This document shows positions 37,117 to 47,758 of a stretch of 64,000 nt of DNA, in pieces; within the stretch, counting starts at the first letter, position 1; each line of letters begins with the position of its first letter. Under the pieces are notes generated by a model that was not told the DNA's origin, searched no databases, and worked only from the letters and a program-made list of their open reading frames with translations. The stretch is from Dicaeum eximium (taxonomy: Eukaryota > Chordata > Aves > Passeriformes > Dicaeidae), in assembly GCA_013396995.1 (NCBI GenBank), contig VWZP01006134.1, positions 62,001-126,000 of the forward strand, read 5' to 3'. A program made the translations under genes and the position numbers.

Positions 37117-40100
37117 AGTCTCCACTTTCCAGCCAAATGCCAATCAGTCTCCAGTGTTAAGTCCTCCACAGGAACAGGCAGCAGCTATTACAGAGGCAGC
37201 TTTATGACTGGAGAAGCCATAGACAAATCAGTGCTACCATAAAGAAGTATGTTTAATCAATAAGGCATATTGTTCAACTAGTGTGGAAGAAAAAACACCT
37301 TGTAGAGTAACAGCATTTGTAAAGGTTAATCAATTCAGCTAATTGTAAATGCTCTCAGTTGCCAGTCTTTAAAGAGTTCTTTCTCTTTGTAGCAGCTAAT
37401 TCATTGGGATGCAGCAGTGCTAAGCTGGAAAGGAAGGAAAGGAAGAAAAGCAGTCAAATTTCTCATTACTCTCTGTGCTATACTGTGCCTGTGTCTGTAA
37501 CATCAATATATTTACCAGAGGGAGATAATATTTTCTTTCTGCTAACACTGCCTCACCTTCTTCATTACACAATAAACAAAGCAAGAGGTCTATGCTTCAT
37601 AGTCCAGGCAGATGAAAAGGAAATCAGGTTATTGATCTTTTTGTTCAGTTCTTTAAAGGCCAAATGTATGGCTAACCATTTAAATAGTTTTTGCAGTGCT
37701 CTTTATTTCATGGACATAAGGAAATATATTTTTTTTATTCTCAAATAATTGTTTCCTGTAGAAAAAGGGACAGTCAACATGATTCTTTAATTAGTTCTCT
37801 CATGAGTTCATGAAAGAACTGAAGACAGGCCCACATGATAATAAAGGAGATACAGCCTGATTTCAATGTCTTCTCTAGACCAATTTAAAATGAGCCTACA
37901 AAGGCAGGCTGATGGTCTCTGACACTTGTGAAGTGTGTAACTGATTACTGTTTATGAAAGAATTTATAGTTTTCCAAGATGATACCTGGTCCCTCTTCAA
38001 TATACATTCAATGTCACACTTCCGTACCTTGTGTGTGAAAAATAAAAAGCTTTCCTTTAGGCACCCACCTAAAACAATGCCAGATTTATCATATGGGCTT
38101 GAAAGCAGTGTTTGGTTTTGTCCCTGACGTATTTATGGTATTTTCAGTAACTAAAAGATATTAGCACCTTTTAACTTTACTTTTGCAAAGCCAGCCAGAG
38201 GTCAGAGACTTCAGGTCTTCACAAAATCAATCAATATTGATTAAAGGTCAGAGCAAGTACTGAAAACACAGTGTACACTCCCACCAAACAAAGCACTGTC
38301 CTTCCCATAGCAAAAAAAAAATGAGAACAGAGAGGGAAATAGCAGCTTTTCTCATCCTTTCTGCCTTCTAAGCCCCAGCTGCCAACATGGTCCTTGTCCT
38401 TTCGGTGCCCTCCTGGATCATTGCAGACAACTGACCCCACTACCTGCTTGGATATCTCTCAAGAAGAAAGACCTGGGTATTTTTTCTTGAATTTCAGAAA
38501 TCTGAACACAGGCTATATATGTCAAAACTGCCTGGACCAGGCTCTGAGGATCGGTAGCAAGGATACATCCAGGAAATATACATATTCATACAAGGTAATT
38601 CAGCTAAGGCTGTCATATCAACACTCCTACTTGGATGAGTATTTAATATGAAACTGATAGCTGTATGTTTGGTTTGGTTGTTTACAAGTAGATGGTCTGA
38701 TAATTCACCTCTCTTAATTTTTATAGAGAGGTCTCTTTCTGCTAGGCATATCATTAATATGTCAACTTTCAAGTCAAATGATTAAAACCAACAAAGTGTT
38801 ATATCAGCTGAGGAAACATCTGAAGTGCAAGTTTCATTATTTCAACAGCATTTAGATATTTGCTGTGTTTAATAAGTTTGTATGTTTGTTACAAATTTCT
38901 AGAAAAATCAAATAACACGATGTGCTGGGATATAACAAAAGCAAGAATCATCATTATGGGAAGGGTGTTTTATTAAGCAGAAACACTCTTCTCAGAGCTG
39001 TTGTTTCAAAAATCAGTTAATAAACCATTTTTTTTATTTAACACAAATAATTGCAGCTTAAGTGTGACACACAACTTTACAGCACAAGGAATGTTAAGGA
39101 GAAAGATGTGCATCTGCATGCCAGCCTAGTGAACAGCATAGGTGTTGAAAGAGATGCAGTGGCTGTCAGATGTGCACTTCCTAAACTGCAAAGACCTTTT
39201 TCCTCTGTCACTGTTAACCTGATCTAACCTTCTGGGTGGTGCTGGAATAACTTTCAGGACAGCTTTATGGCCATGTTTAGGCAGCTGCCCTAAGTTTTGA
39301 AGTCCTATCTCTCACACAACGAACAAACCTGTTACTCTGTGAGGTTCAGATTTATATATTTTTTTTTCATCCTTGTATTCTTCACCACTAACATGTTACT
39401 ACCTCTTACACCTGCACCTCTGCCCTCTCTCTTCCTCCCCCCCACTTCTTTTTCCATTTTTTAAAAGAATAGTTTAATTTTCTTTCCAGATGGTAAATTT
39501 TTACATCAGTTTAATAATCTCTTGAAGGTATACTGGAGTATTGCTCAACTCACTTCTAAATTAAAGCAATTATTAAAAAACTTTGAAGCACTTTAACAAT
39601 TTTAAATCACTCAGCACATAGCAATTTAAAATTATTGGAGCAGTTTTATAAGCACTTGAATTTGGAGATGATCAGAGACCTGAAAATGTGCAATATACAG
39701 TAATTTAAAATTATTAGAGTACTTCACATTTTTTATAAGCTTTTCCGTTTAGAAGTAATCGGGTTCTGACTTGTGAGCTTGTGCATTGTAATGTGAGTGC
39801 TTCTTATTCTTAGAGAGGTACAGCCTATTAAATAAAACTGCTTCAATAATTGTAAATTACTATGTATGGAAATGCTCAAAATTCTAACTTTATTTCTTAA
39901 ATTAAAAATATTTTTTACTCCAAGTCTGTAAAAAAGACTTTTAAGTGACATAATAGTAATTTAAATTTTTGGAGAAGGCTGATTTATATTTTCCCAGGAA
40001 TAAAATCAAATCAAAATACCTACATAAAATATATAGATATTATATAAGATGTTTATATAAGAATATTTTTATGAGCCCATATTATGAATCTTCAATTATG

Positions 40101-42112
40101 TTCAATATCAGCCTTCCTCATGTACAGCTTAATTTTTAGTAAACACTAGATATACTTTAATTTCATGAATAAAAATTTTTCAGCTCAAACTTCATATATT
40201 AAATTGAGAGAATAATACAAGAATAAATCTGTGGTTTTCCAGGTTATTCAGAGTTGTGATTAAATGTAGTCCCATTAGAGACTTTTACAATTTCTATGTA
40301 CCTTTGCACTGGTTTAGAATATAATTTCTGAGTCTCCTCTATCAATAAAAGAAGGATCCTGTCTGAAAAACTGTCTCAAACAAAATATTCAAAAGGATTC
40401 AAAATAAGCATGAGATGATGGCTGTGTAGACATTGCTGCATATGTACAACATAAAGGTATAAAATATACTTTACAAAAAAAGGTCTTTCAGGTATTTTGC
40501 AGGAGGCAGTTCAGACTGGGTTTTTGCCAATGGAAAATTTCAAACATTAAGCAGAATAAACACCACAAGACTATGCTTGCTAAAAGAAACTGGAAACAAT
40601 AAGTTAACATTAGCAGTGAAAGAGCTGAAATGCTCTTACTTCAAAGTGCTGCAAGTCATAGAGTGTGCTGATCAGAAGAAAGCAAATAATAGCACATTGA
40701 AGCAAGTTGTGCCAAGTAGCTTTCCATAAAATAAAACATCTCTAAGAGTTCAGTGAAAGGGCAACAGTAGCAAGACTACAGTGCTCTCTGGTAGATGAAA
40801 GCTTTCGACTTTAAAGTCAGATCTGAGAGTGCACATATTTGTGTTTATACATTGTGGCTTGTGTTCCTTTCTATAACAAAATTGTAAGAATGAAATGCTG
40901 GTTGATTGCTCCCATGAACAACTAAATTTCAGGCAGGCAGGCAGATGGGATTAAACACTAATGCCAAAGTAGCATTATAATTAATTATCATGTATCAGCA
41001 ATAAATGCTGTATCTAGGCAATCCTTGGTGATTCAATCTTTATAAAATGTGAAGCAATGATCTAACACGCAATGTTTGCATATCAGACTGCAAATATGAA
41101 GATCATGTGAAAACTTTTGTAGACTCCTTTTTAGCTATCAAAAAAAAAGGAGAAAGCACAGAAGGAAGGATAAACTAATTGCGCAGTCATGTTGTCTTTC
41201 TCAGAGAAGGCCATTCAGCTTAGACAGTTGAACTGTCATTTTTTTCTTAGCTTCTAGAAACCTTTTCTCTTACCTTCTAGAAGGTACTTGACAGTATAAC
41301 TTAACCCAGAGCTGACAGTGAACAAAAGCATGCAGTAAAGACCCAGAGAATTGTATAACCCACAATACACAATAGTATGGAAAAAGCTGCCTGTCAGGGA
41401 AGTTTCTTCCTCTGCTATTTTCTCAAAATAATAGCCTTGAGCCCCAGATTACAGGAAATTATATCCCTTTCTATGAAAATACTCATGCCACTGGATATGT
41501 ATTTGTTCACATAATGTGTTCCTCTGAGAATCCTGTAGAGCCCTTCACATAATAAAGAATTAATCAACACAAGTTAATGCACTAAACTATATGAGCTAAG
41601 CTCTGTATAAAAAGTGGTTCCATTTATCTGTTTCAAATTCGAGTCTTCAATTCCACAATCATTGAAACAGCAGATTTCCTATGTTACAGGGTCAAGCTTC
41701 TTAATATTACTCATCTCTTAAAAATTTCAAACTACTTTTCAATTTCCTTTCATCTACACTTCGAGTCTGGAGTAAATGTCCCCTTTCTTCTGTTGTTCCC
41801 ACAGATGCAACTTCAAAGAGTACTACAGAAAAGGTTTTGCAGGATTTGTATTTTTCTAAAAGTTTTTTTGGAGGGATCTCCCTTTCAATTTTTTCTGCAC
41901 ATCTGTGATACCAGAGCTCTTTACCAAAAGATGTTAAAACTTCTTTAGAGGATTCCTGCTGTTTGTTAATTCAGTAGCTATACCACTGAGCAGTTCTCAC
42001 AGTCACCACATTAGCAGCCATCAGCTGTTGTAAGCATAAAACCTCAATTGCTTTTCCTCTGCAACATGTATGAGGCCATGACCCCACGCTGTATTGCAGC
42101 TCCTGGAGTCAC
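37117..42112. other. AT-rich unique DNA, no gene seen
   Basis: About 5 kb without a recognised repeat family. A TA-rich tract lies at 40022-40070 and a short (CAGG)n at about 40933-40945. The 129-codon plus-strand frame at 37359-37748 has no recognisable domain and is within chance expectation. Confidence 0.6.
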
Positions 42113-42355
42113 CTATGGAAAATTTCCTTCTTTACAAGGAGATGAGTGCCAATTACAATAGTTTCCTTATCTCTTCTACTTTGTTCCCTTATCCCTCGTT
42201 TTAGTCCCTTTTCCAGTAAATAAGAGACACGCTCCTTTACTCTGTGATATTTCCATGTAATTCCATCTACTACTGATTTTGGCTTTGATGCATATTCCTT
42301 ATAGACAGCAGCATGGTGGTCAGTAAACTGGATGTAATCTGCTCTGATTTTCAAG
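42113..42355 (-). other. candidate exon (minus), 80 open codons, unverified
   Basis: On the minus strand an acceptor-like 'tgtttaattctag' ends at 42356. A donor-like 'catag|gtgact' follows exon base 42113. The 243 bases between are open in one frame and would encode about 80 residues rich in Lys, Arg and Glu (for example KPKSVVDGITWKY and VSYLLEKGLKRGI). No signal peptide, membrane segment or known domain is visible. The phases do not join in frame to the next candidate exon upstream (42763-42829). I do not recognise the product, and chance is a fair alternative. Confidence 0.2.
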
Positions 42356-42762
42356 CTAGAATTAAACAGTTTATTTTACTTTAATTTATCAGTTCATATT
42401 CTGCTGTTTAACTAGGAGTTATTCTTATTCTGCTTTGTTTTTGGTTTTGTTTTTTTTTTAAATTGTATTGTATATGTATTTTACTGACTGGAATCTGCTC
42501 AAAGTTCTCCCCATCTTCAGCAAACACAGGGAAGCTCCCTTGTGACTACATACAGTGTCATCAGAGGATTTTTTCAGCTGTTCCACTTTACAAGATCACT
42601 TGTCCCTGGTAATACATATATAATTCACATATAACTGAAATAGTTCCCCAAAAGCCATTCATCCCCAGAGGAAACTGCCCTTTAATTGTTTGTTATGCCC
42701 TCTCAGCAGGGAGGCTGGCTTACACCGTACATGTGCATCATTTTATTTAAGTGACATCCTAC

Positions 42763-42829
42763 CTTGCTACGAAAGCTGCCAGAGCTATTTGATCTTCTTC
42801 CACTAAGGCTGGCAACTACAGAAAGCCCC
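42763..42829 (-). other. candidate 67-base exon (minus), unverified
   Basis: On the minus strand a long pyrimidine tract ending 'tgctgctttgttctcag' precedes base 42829. A donor 'agcaag|gtagga' follows base 42763. The exon would encode about 22 residues, Ser and Arg rich (SLSGRRSNSSGSFRSK). The same DNA can be read as an exon on the plus strand (42808-42939), so at most one of the two is likely to be real. Confidence 0.2.
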
Positions 42830-42939
42830 CTGAGAACAAAGCAGCAGATGAAAAAGAAGTGCTGATGCTCCAGGCAAGCTCTTTTAGCCAGAGCTGTACC
42901 AGCAACAACGTACAGCAGGAAAAAATACACGCTTCAAAG
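42808..42939 (+). other. candidate 132-base exon (plus), unverified
   Basis: A pyrimidine-rich acceptor 'tttgatcttcttccactaag' ends at 42807, and a donor 'tcaaag|gtaatt' follows 42939. The segment is exactly 44 codons, open and phase 0 at both ends. It would encode a polar peptide including KPPENKAADEKEVLMLQ. No family is recognised. Its phase does not fit the next plus-strand candidate exon (44111-44402) in that exon's longest frame, so if the two are joined the transcript would be non-coding across the junction. Confidence 0.2.
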
Positions 42940-43097
42940 GTAATTACAGTGTGCTGCATCTTCCTATCTTTATTTAAGATACTTGGGATTGATTTCCATC
43001 CCTTAGCAAGGGGATCTGCACCACAACACCAACTTAACTTCAATCAAAAAAAAGAGGCCTCTCTCCCCAGCTCTCTGCCATCCTTTCTGCAAGGAAG

Positions 43098-43122
43098 CAT
43101 TTATCACACCTTGTGATAAATG
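43098..43122. other. perfect 11-bp inverted repeat, 3-base loop
   Basis: CATTTATCACA (43098-43108) and TGTGATAAATG (43112-43122) are exact reverse complements around CCT. As RNA this would be a small stable hairpin; as DNA it is a dyad-symmetric site. It lies between two candidate exons. Confidence 0.85.
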
Positions 43123-43275
43123 GCACAAGGCTGATGTCCTGTGGCAGCACTCCTCCCAGACACTTTGGTGGTGACTTGGCCCTTCCTGGTATCATTTTCT
43201 CACCTCATTCCCCTGACCACGTCACTTGCAAGTTGTCATGGGTTACATTGGGATTTTTTTCCGGAAGGATTTGGG

Positions 43276-43290
43276 ATCGGCAGTGCCGAT
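43276..43290. other. interrupted palindrome ATCGGCA-G-TGCCGAT
   Basis: Exact 7-base arms lie around a central G, each arm holding a CpG. Such symmetry is typical of dimeric transcription-factor sites (the half-site TGCC / GGCA resembles the NFI half-site), but the spacing is not the standard one and the function is unknown. Confidence 0.6.
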
Positions 43291-44110
43291 ATGCTGCTTA
43301 AATGGGCAAAATGGGGGGATGGAGCTCAGCATGAGAGAATAGCACTTCACACAGCAATGCAAATGCACAGGTTGAGTAAAATTGTTTTGCTTGTGAGAGG
43401 TTTACACAAACCTTCTCTCCACTTTCAGTGTTTGGGAAAATTTTTCCTGAGGTTTGGGCTCATTTTCAAGTTCAAATGAAACGTTAAAAATTATTCCAAC
43501 AAAGGAAAGTAGAATGGCTGAATTTCTCTGGGTTTTGAATATTAAACCTCAAAATCACTCCTAGGTTTCTCAAAAAGCCTTATTAAAAAAAAATGATGGA
43601 AGGGAAAAAAAAATTTACCACTCCACCTCTTCCCTGAACCCAAGCTGAGTTTCAAGCCTGTGGCTGAACACAAAAAGAAGCTATGTTTAGGGGAATTTTA
43701 AGGTTTCAGTATAAGTGGTAGTCACAGGTTTATATTCAGCTCTAAGATAATAAGTAAGCACATTATTGACAATATGTCTTGTAGTCGTTCTAATGGAAAA
43801 CATCACCACTATGAGAAAGATTATAGAATTTTTACTTCAGTATTCTTTTCAACTCAAAAAATGTCACCAAACCTCTGGAGTCAGAGAACAAGAGTTTATA
43901 TCTCTGGCATAGGGTTTAAAGGGCATGTCCTGCAGATCCTTCAGCAGGATTACCAAGCAAGCAGAGTCCTCATCTTCAGGGTCCAAATAAGCTTTTAATG
44001 GCTATTGAAAACACCACCAAAAAATTTCAAAGTGTATTTTTAGGCTTCTTCATTTAACTCAGACACTATCAGTAAAGGTCAGAGCTATTTATCTCCATCT
44101 CTCATTTCAG

Positions 44111-44402
44111 TGCTGATTGGAAGAACTCCTTGCAGCCAACAGCAAGCACAGCACAATTCTGCTTGGGAGAAAGCTGGCAAGGGCACTGGGTTTTTAAGTG
44201 GCTGTTATCAATTCACACTGTTAGCACCTGCTGCTGCTGCAGCTTATCCAAGAGCAGCACTGGCTCATTGGTTTTCCATCATTCTGACTGCAAGTGCCAA
44301 CAAATACGGCATGGATCAAACGCCTCGATGGCAGCTGGAGAAGATCTTAGAGGAGGATCAGAACAACCCTGATTCACACCAAAGTTACCAATTCAGAGAG
44401 AG
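44111..44402 (+). other. candidate 292-base exon (plus), unverified
   Basis: A very good acceptor, 'tttatctccatctctcatttcag', ends at 44110, and a consensus donor, GAG|GTAAGA, follows 44402. The segment is GC-richer than its surroundings and open throughout in one frame. A second frame is also open for about 80 codons, so openness alone is weak evidence. An ATG with good initiation context (G at -3 and +4) occurs at 44311. Confidence 0.35.
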
Positions 44403-44750
44403 GTAAGAAAAAACAGAGAGGCAAAGAAAAGTGCATATGTGCCAGATGACTAATTCTTGCAAACCTCCGATTTTATAAAAGGATCAAATGCATTTTGTAT
44501 ATTTATACACCCCCATTTCTTCCTTTACAGGCCAATGACAGCCTGCGGAGTACTGCATAGATTTGCCAAAAATAATTACTCTGGTCACTTAGCAAAGCAG
44601 AGGATCTGTCATCCAGAAACATATTGCCTAGCAACAGTTCGCTTACCCTTCCTCCCTCGCAATGAGCAAACAGCGCCTGCCCTCCCCACCCCCTCTCGTC
44701 TGTGTTGGCTCTCTGGCTGCTGGCAGACACAGCTGCCCACCTGGGTGTAA
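44311..44750 (+). CDS. hypothetical two-exon small ORF (joined 44311-44402, 44531-44750)
   Basis: If the donor after 44402 is spliced to the acceptor at 44529-44530 ('ccatttcttcctttacag'), the ATG at 44311 opens a frame that crosses the junction in phase and stops at 44748-44750, giving 103 residues. The first part is acidic and hydrophilic (MDQTPRWQLEKILEEDQNN). The second is basic, Pro and Leu rich, with five Cys. No signal peptide, membrane segment or known domain is seen. The 128-base intron is short but acceptable for a bird. No AATAAA is visible soon after the stop; a 20-base A tract begins at 44822. The in-phase junction has a one-in-three chance of arising by accident. A non-coding RNA with the same exons is at least as likely. 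Confidence 0.2.
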
Positions 44751-44797
44751 AGCTGCTCCTGACAGGAGGACTCTGCACTGGTTCCGTCCAAGTACAC
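44741..44797 (-). other. candidate 57-base exon (minus), unverified
   Basis: On the minus strand a 20-base T run plus 'ctactcatcttctcag' ends at 44798, and a donor CAG|GTGGGC follows 44741. The 57 bases are 19 open codons, phase 0 at both ends (VYLDGTSAESSCQEQLYTQ). If the donor is not used, the frame stays open to a second donor (GGG|GTAAGC) after 44647. It overlaps the second exon of the plus-strand candidate, so the two readings compete. Confidence 0.2.
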
Positions 44798-44821
44798 CTG
44801 AGAAGATGAGTAGTGTAGTTC

Positions 44822-44849
44822 AAAAAAAAAAAAAAAAAAAACAAAAAAA
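44822..44849. repeat. poly-A tract (A20, C, A7)
   Basis: This is a long A run on the plus strand. No poly-A signal lies in the 70 bases before it and no retroposon body is recognised, so I treat it as a simple repeat. On the minus strand it would act as the pyrimidine tract of a splice acceptor. Confidence 0.85.
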
Positions 44850-45805
44850 CCCAACAAACCTTTGCTGCCAGGAAAAGGTGCAGTGTTGCTGCCTGTGATA
44901 AAATTGTCTCACAGTTTACTTAGAGAAAACCCACTTCAAATAAGATCACCAGTGTGGTAGCTCTTGGCAAATTGTGGTCTGGCATGGTGAAGGAAGGAGG
45001 GGAAACAACACCAGCCATACCAGTCAAACAACCACCCACAGACTTAGGACACCTTATTTTCGTCAAAACTGTTTAATTAACATATATTTTATTTTAACTG
45101 TAGTGCACAGAATTATAAACTACTTCCTAAGGTTTTTTAAATATGAAAATATTTAGGCGGTGATTTATGGAAAATACCTATACCATTCCTCCTTTCCCCC
45201 TGGAAGCCCTCCTGTTTCTTCCCCACACACAGGACACCCCATTTGTCTTTTAGCTGATAGTTGTCACCAGTACCAAGGTTTTTCCCTTATTTTTCTAAAA
45301 GCAGTATCTTGGAAAATTGCACAGTTCATATTGCCAACACTTTCTGTAACATTCTGGAAACAGTTTGGACATCTTAAAGCTGCATACAGAGGTTAACATG
45401 AGAGAACTTTTGCACTCTGCTACAGCTCCCCCTTCTCAGCATGTCACACTAGGGAGGCCTCAGACCTGACAGCTGCCTTAACTCTCAGTAGTGGCACAGC
45501 TGTTAAGTACCAGATTTTCCAAGAGTTGTTTCAAATTTTCGGTGAAGTCATCTAGTCATTTCAGTACAGTTTCTACTTTATTGGTCTTCATATCACGTTT
45601 CAGTCTGATATAAAATATCTCTCCTTAACATTCTTCTCCCTGCCCATTTGGCAATGAGTTTATCCTTTGTTTTAAATGTTATAAAATGTAAATCAAAATG
45701 TAAATTGATTGCTACAGAAATGTCTATACTGTACATAACATGTGCTACACTTCTACAAATACAAATGCTCATTATAATACATTATCTTTGATGTTCATAA
45801 CATTA

Positions 45806-45865
45806 GGCTTGATCTAGCACCAGTGAAACATATGGGAACTTTAATATTGATCCCTGCAGAAGCAG
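45806..45865 (+). repeat. possible ancient amniote repeat fragment
   Basis: The order of words 'ggcttgatctagcaccagtg', 'atgggaacttt' and 'attgatccctgcagaagcag' follows a repeat frequent in reptiles and birds, which I know as 'ggcctgatcctgcacccattgaagtcaatgggaattttgccattgacttcaatgggagcaggat'. It is short and diverged, and the name of the family is not certain. Confidence 0.4.
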
Positions 45866-47734
45866 AAACACATGGACACCTTTGAGCATATGTCCAGATA
45901 GAAAGTCTGAAACTCATTTTGAATGTAATGCCAAACAGAAAACATGTTGAAGTGGTAGAAGTTGGTTTTTAAATGTTCAGAATGAAAAATAAACAGAGCA
46001 GATTAACATACATGCAACAAAGCAGTGTGAAGCTGGGACAAACTGATTATGACTATTAGCAAGAGTAGACTGTGCTTCCCAAAGTTCTGTATTACAAGGA
46101 ATTCTTATGCATAGGATGTGTAGTACCAAAAGCAAGCAAAACACAGATTATATAATACTCCAGAAACAAATACTCTTGTGATATCACTGCAAATATTCAC
46201 CAAACCAAATGTTTTCCCTTGCAAAGAAACCAGTCCCTCCTGACTTTTGGTGCTGGTTGTTTGCTGTCATGTCAGTGCATTTCATTTTATCCATCTGTCA
46301 GAGACTTAGAACCTAGAGAAAAATATATAGTGTGCTTTAAGTAGTAGAAGGTTTTTTCATTCAGTTGTGCTCTGCTGAGTGAGATCTTGAAAAACCTTTC
46401 CAGGATCAGATCACCCCACCTTCAAATACTTTCATTATTAACCTACATTTCACATATCTTTGACTCAAAGACTTTAACTTTGGAACACAGACTTTGCAGG
46501 GCTTAAAAGCAAAGCCAGGGTTGCAGAATTGTCCTAGATTGTTACACAGCTCTGTAGCAATGCCCACAGTAAGCATAGCAGAGGCTGACCTATTCACACC
46601 AGTGGAAAGAATCAATTTCCACCTGAGCTGATGGAGCAAAAGAATTTTTTGGTCTCTTCAGGGGTTACCAGCATTACTCGTACCAATATTACATGATGGT
46701 AGAAAAATATTTGAAAATATTCATCTTAAACAAAGTCTATTTTGAGCTGAGCATATCTGTACCCAGTCTCAGTGAATTATCTATTTTTTCTTGCTCTTTG
46801 TTCCAGTCACAAACTGTACGTGACCAGTTGCTGAACTTTTTTAGCTATTTTTTGGTTAATTTTAAAAACTTTTTATAGCAAAAGGTATCTTTGTCTTATT
46901 GTGTTAAGTAATCATTTGTTTTGAACTTCATACTTGCTTTTAATTGTAATGAGTCCACAGAGCCAGTGAGAAGCAGCAGTGAAGGGAGGAAAGAGCCTGC
47001 CAAAAATGAGAGGCTTAGGCCATATGGAGACATCAAGGGATATCTCTGATGTGGATGCTGCCAGCATTGCTTCTTCCTCCCTGCTTGGCATTTCTGAGAA
47101 CCATTTTATACTTCTGAAATTCTCCCAGGCCTTGCTGTGTAGCACAGGGAACTGTTGTCCAGTAAATGAGACATCACTGAGCTCTGTCTTTTCCAAAATT
47201 CCTGGAGGAAAAAAATAAAAAGCAGACCTTGAGGTTCTCCCACAACAGGCATACAGCCAATTTTAATAGTAGACCCAGATGCCTGTATACCTGCACTGAA
47301 ATAAATGGGGCAAGGATGGAAGGGGAACAAATGAGATAAGGGTATGTGTATAGAGCAGGGATGACCAATTAGAACAAAATTATGATTGTAACAAGATCTT
47401 CCTGCAAGGAAATCAACACCTTTGTCCTGCTTGAGGCTGGACATTTAAATCCTTGCTCATTTGGCATCCATGCCCTAACTGAAGGTTATGACCACTTTGT
47501 GACCAGCCATAACACTGCCTCACCAAACGATATGGCTGAGCGACTGAGAAACTGGTGGAAGAGCAGAGGAAGTCCAAATAGAAATTTCCACACAATTATT
47601 CATTCCCATCTGATTTGTGTGGGTAAAGAAGCATGCTACAGTAAATCCAGATCTTGAAAAAATTAGCTCAGAAGCATAAAATTATGCATTCACAGCTGCA
47701 AGGCTCTTTTTGGCCTTCATGAGCTGAGCAGATG

Positions 47735-47758
47735 AGTGTGGGAAACACCTCCCACACT
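47735..47758. other. perfect 9-bp inverted repeat, 6-base loop
   Basis: AGTGTGGGA (47735-47743) and TCCCACACT (47750-47758) are exact reverse complements around AACACC. No neighbouring signal gives it a role. Confidence 0.8.

Noticed and set aside
37359..37748. 129-codon plus-strand frame
   Set aside because: Length is within chance expectation for 64 kb of AT-rich DNA; no domain, and no start or splice context that stands out.
44822..44849. Poly-A tract considered as the tail of a processed retrocopy
   Set aside because: No AATAAA-like signal lies within the preceding bases, no target-site duplication was found, and the upstream sequence appears to contain an intron.
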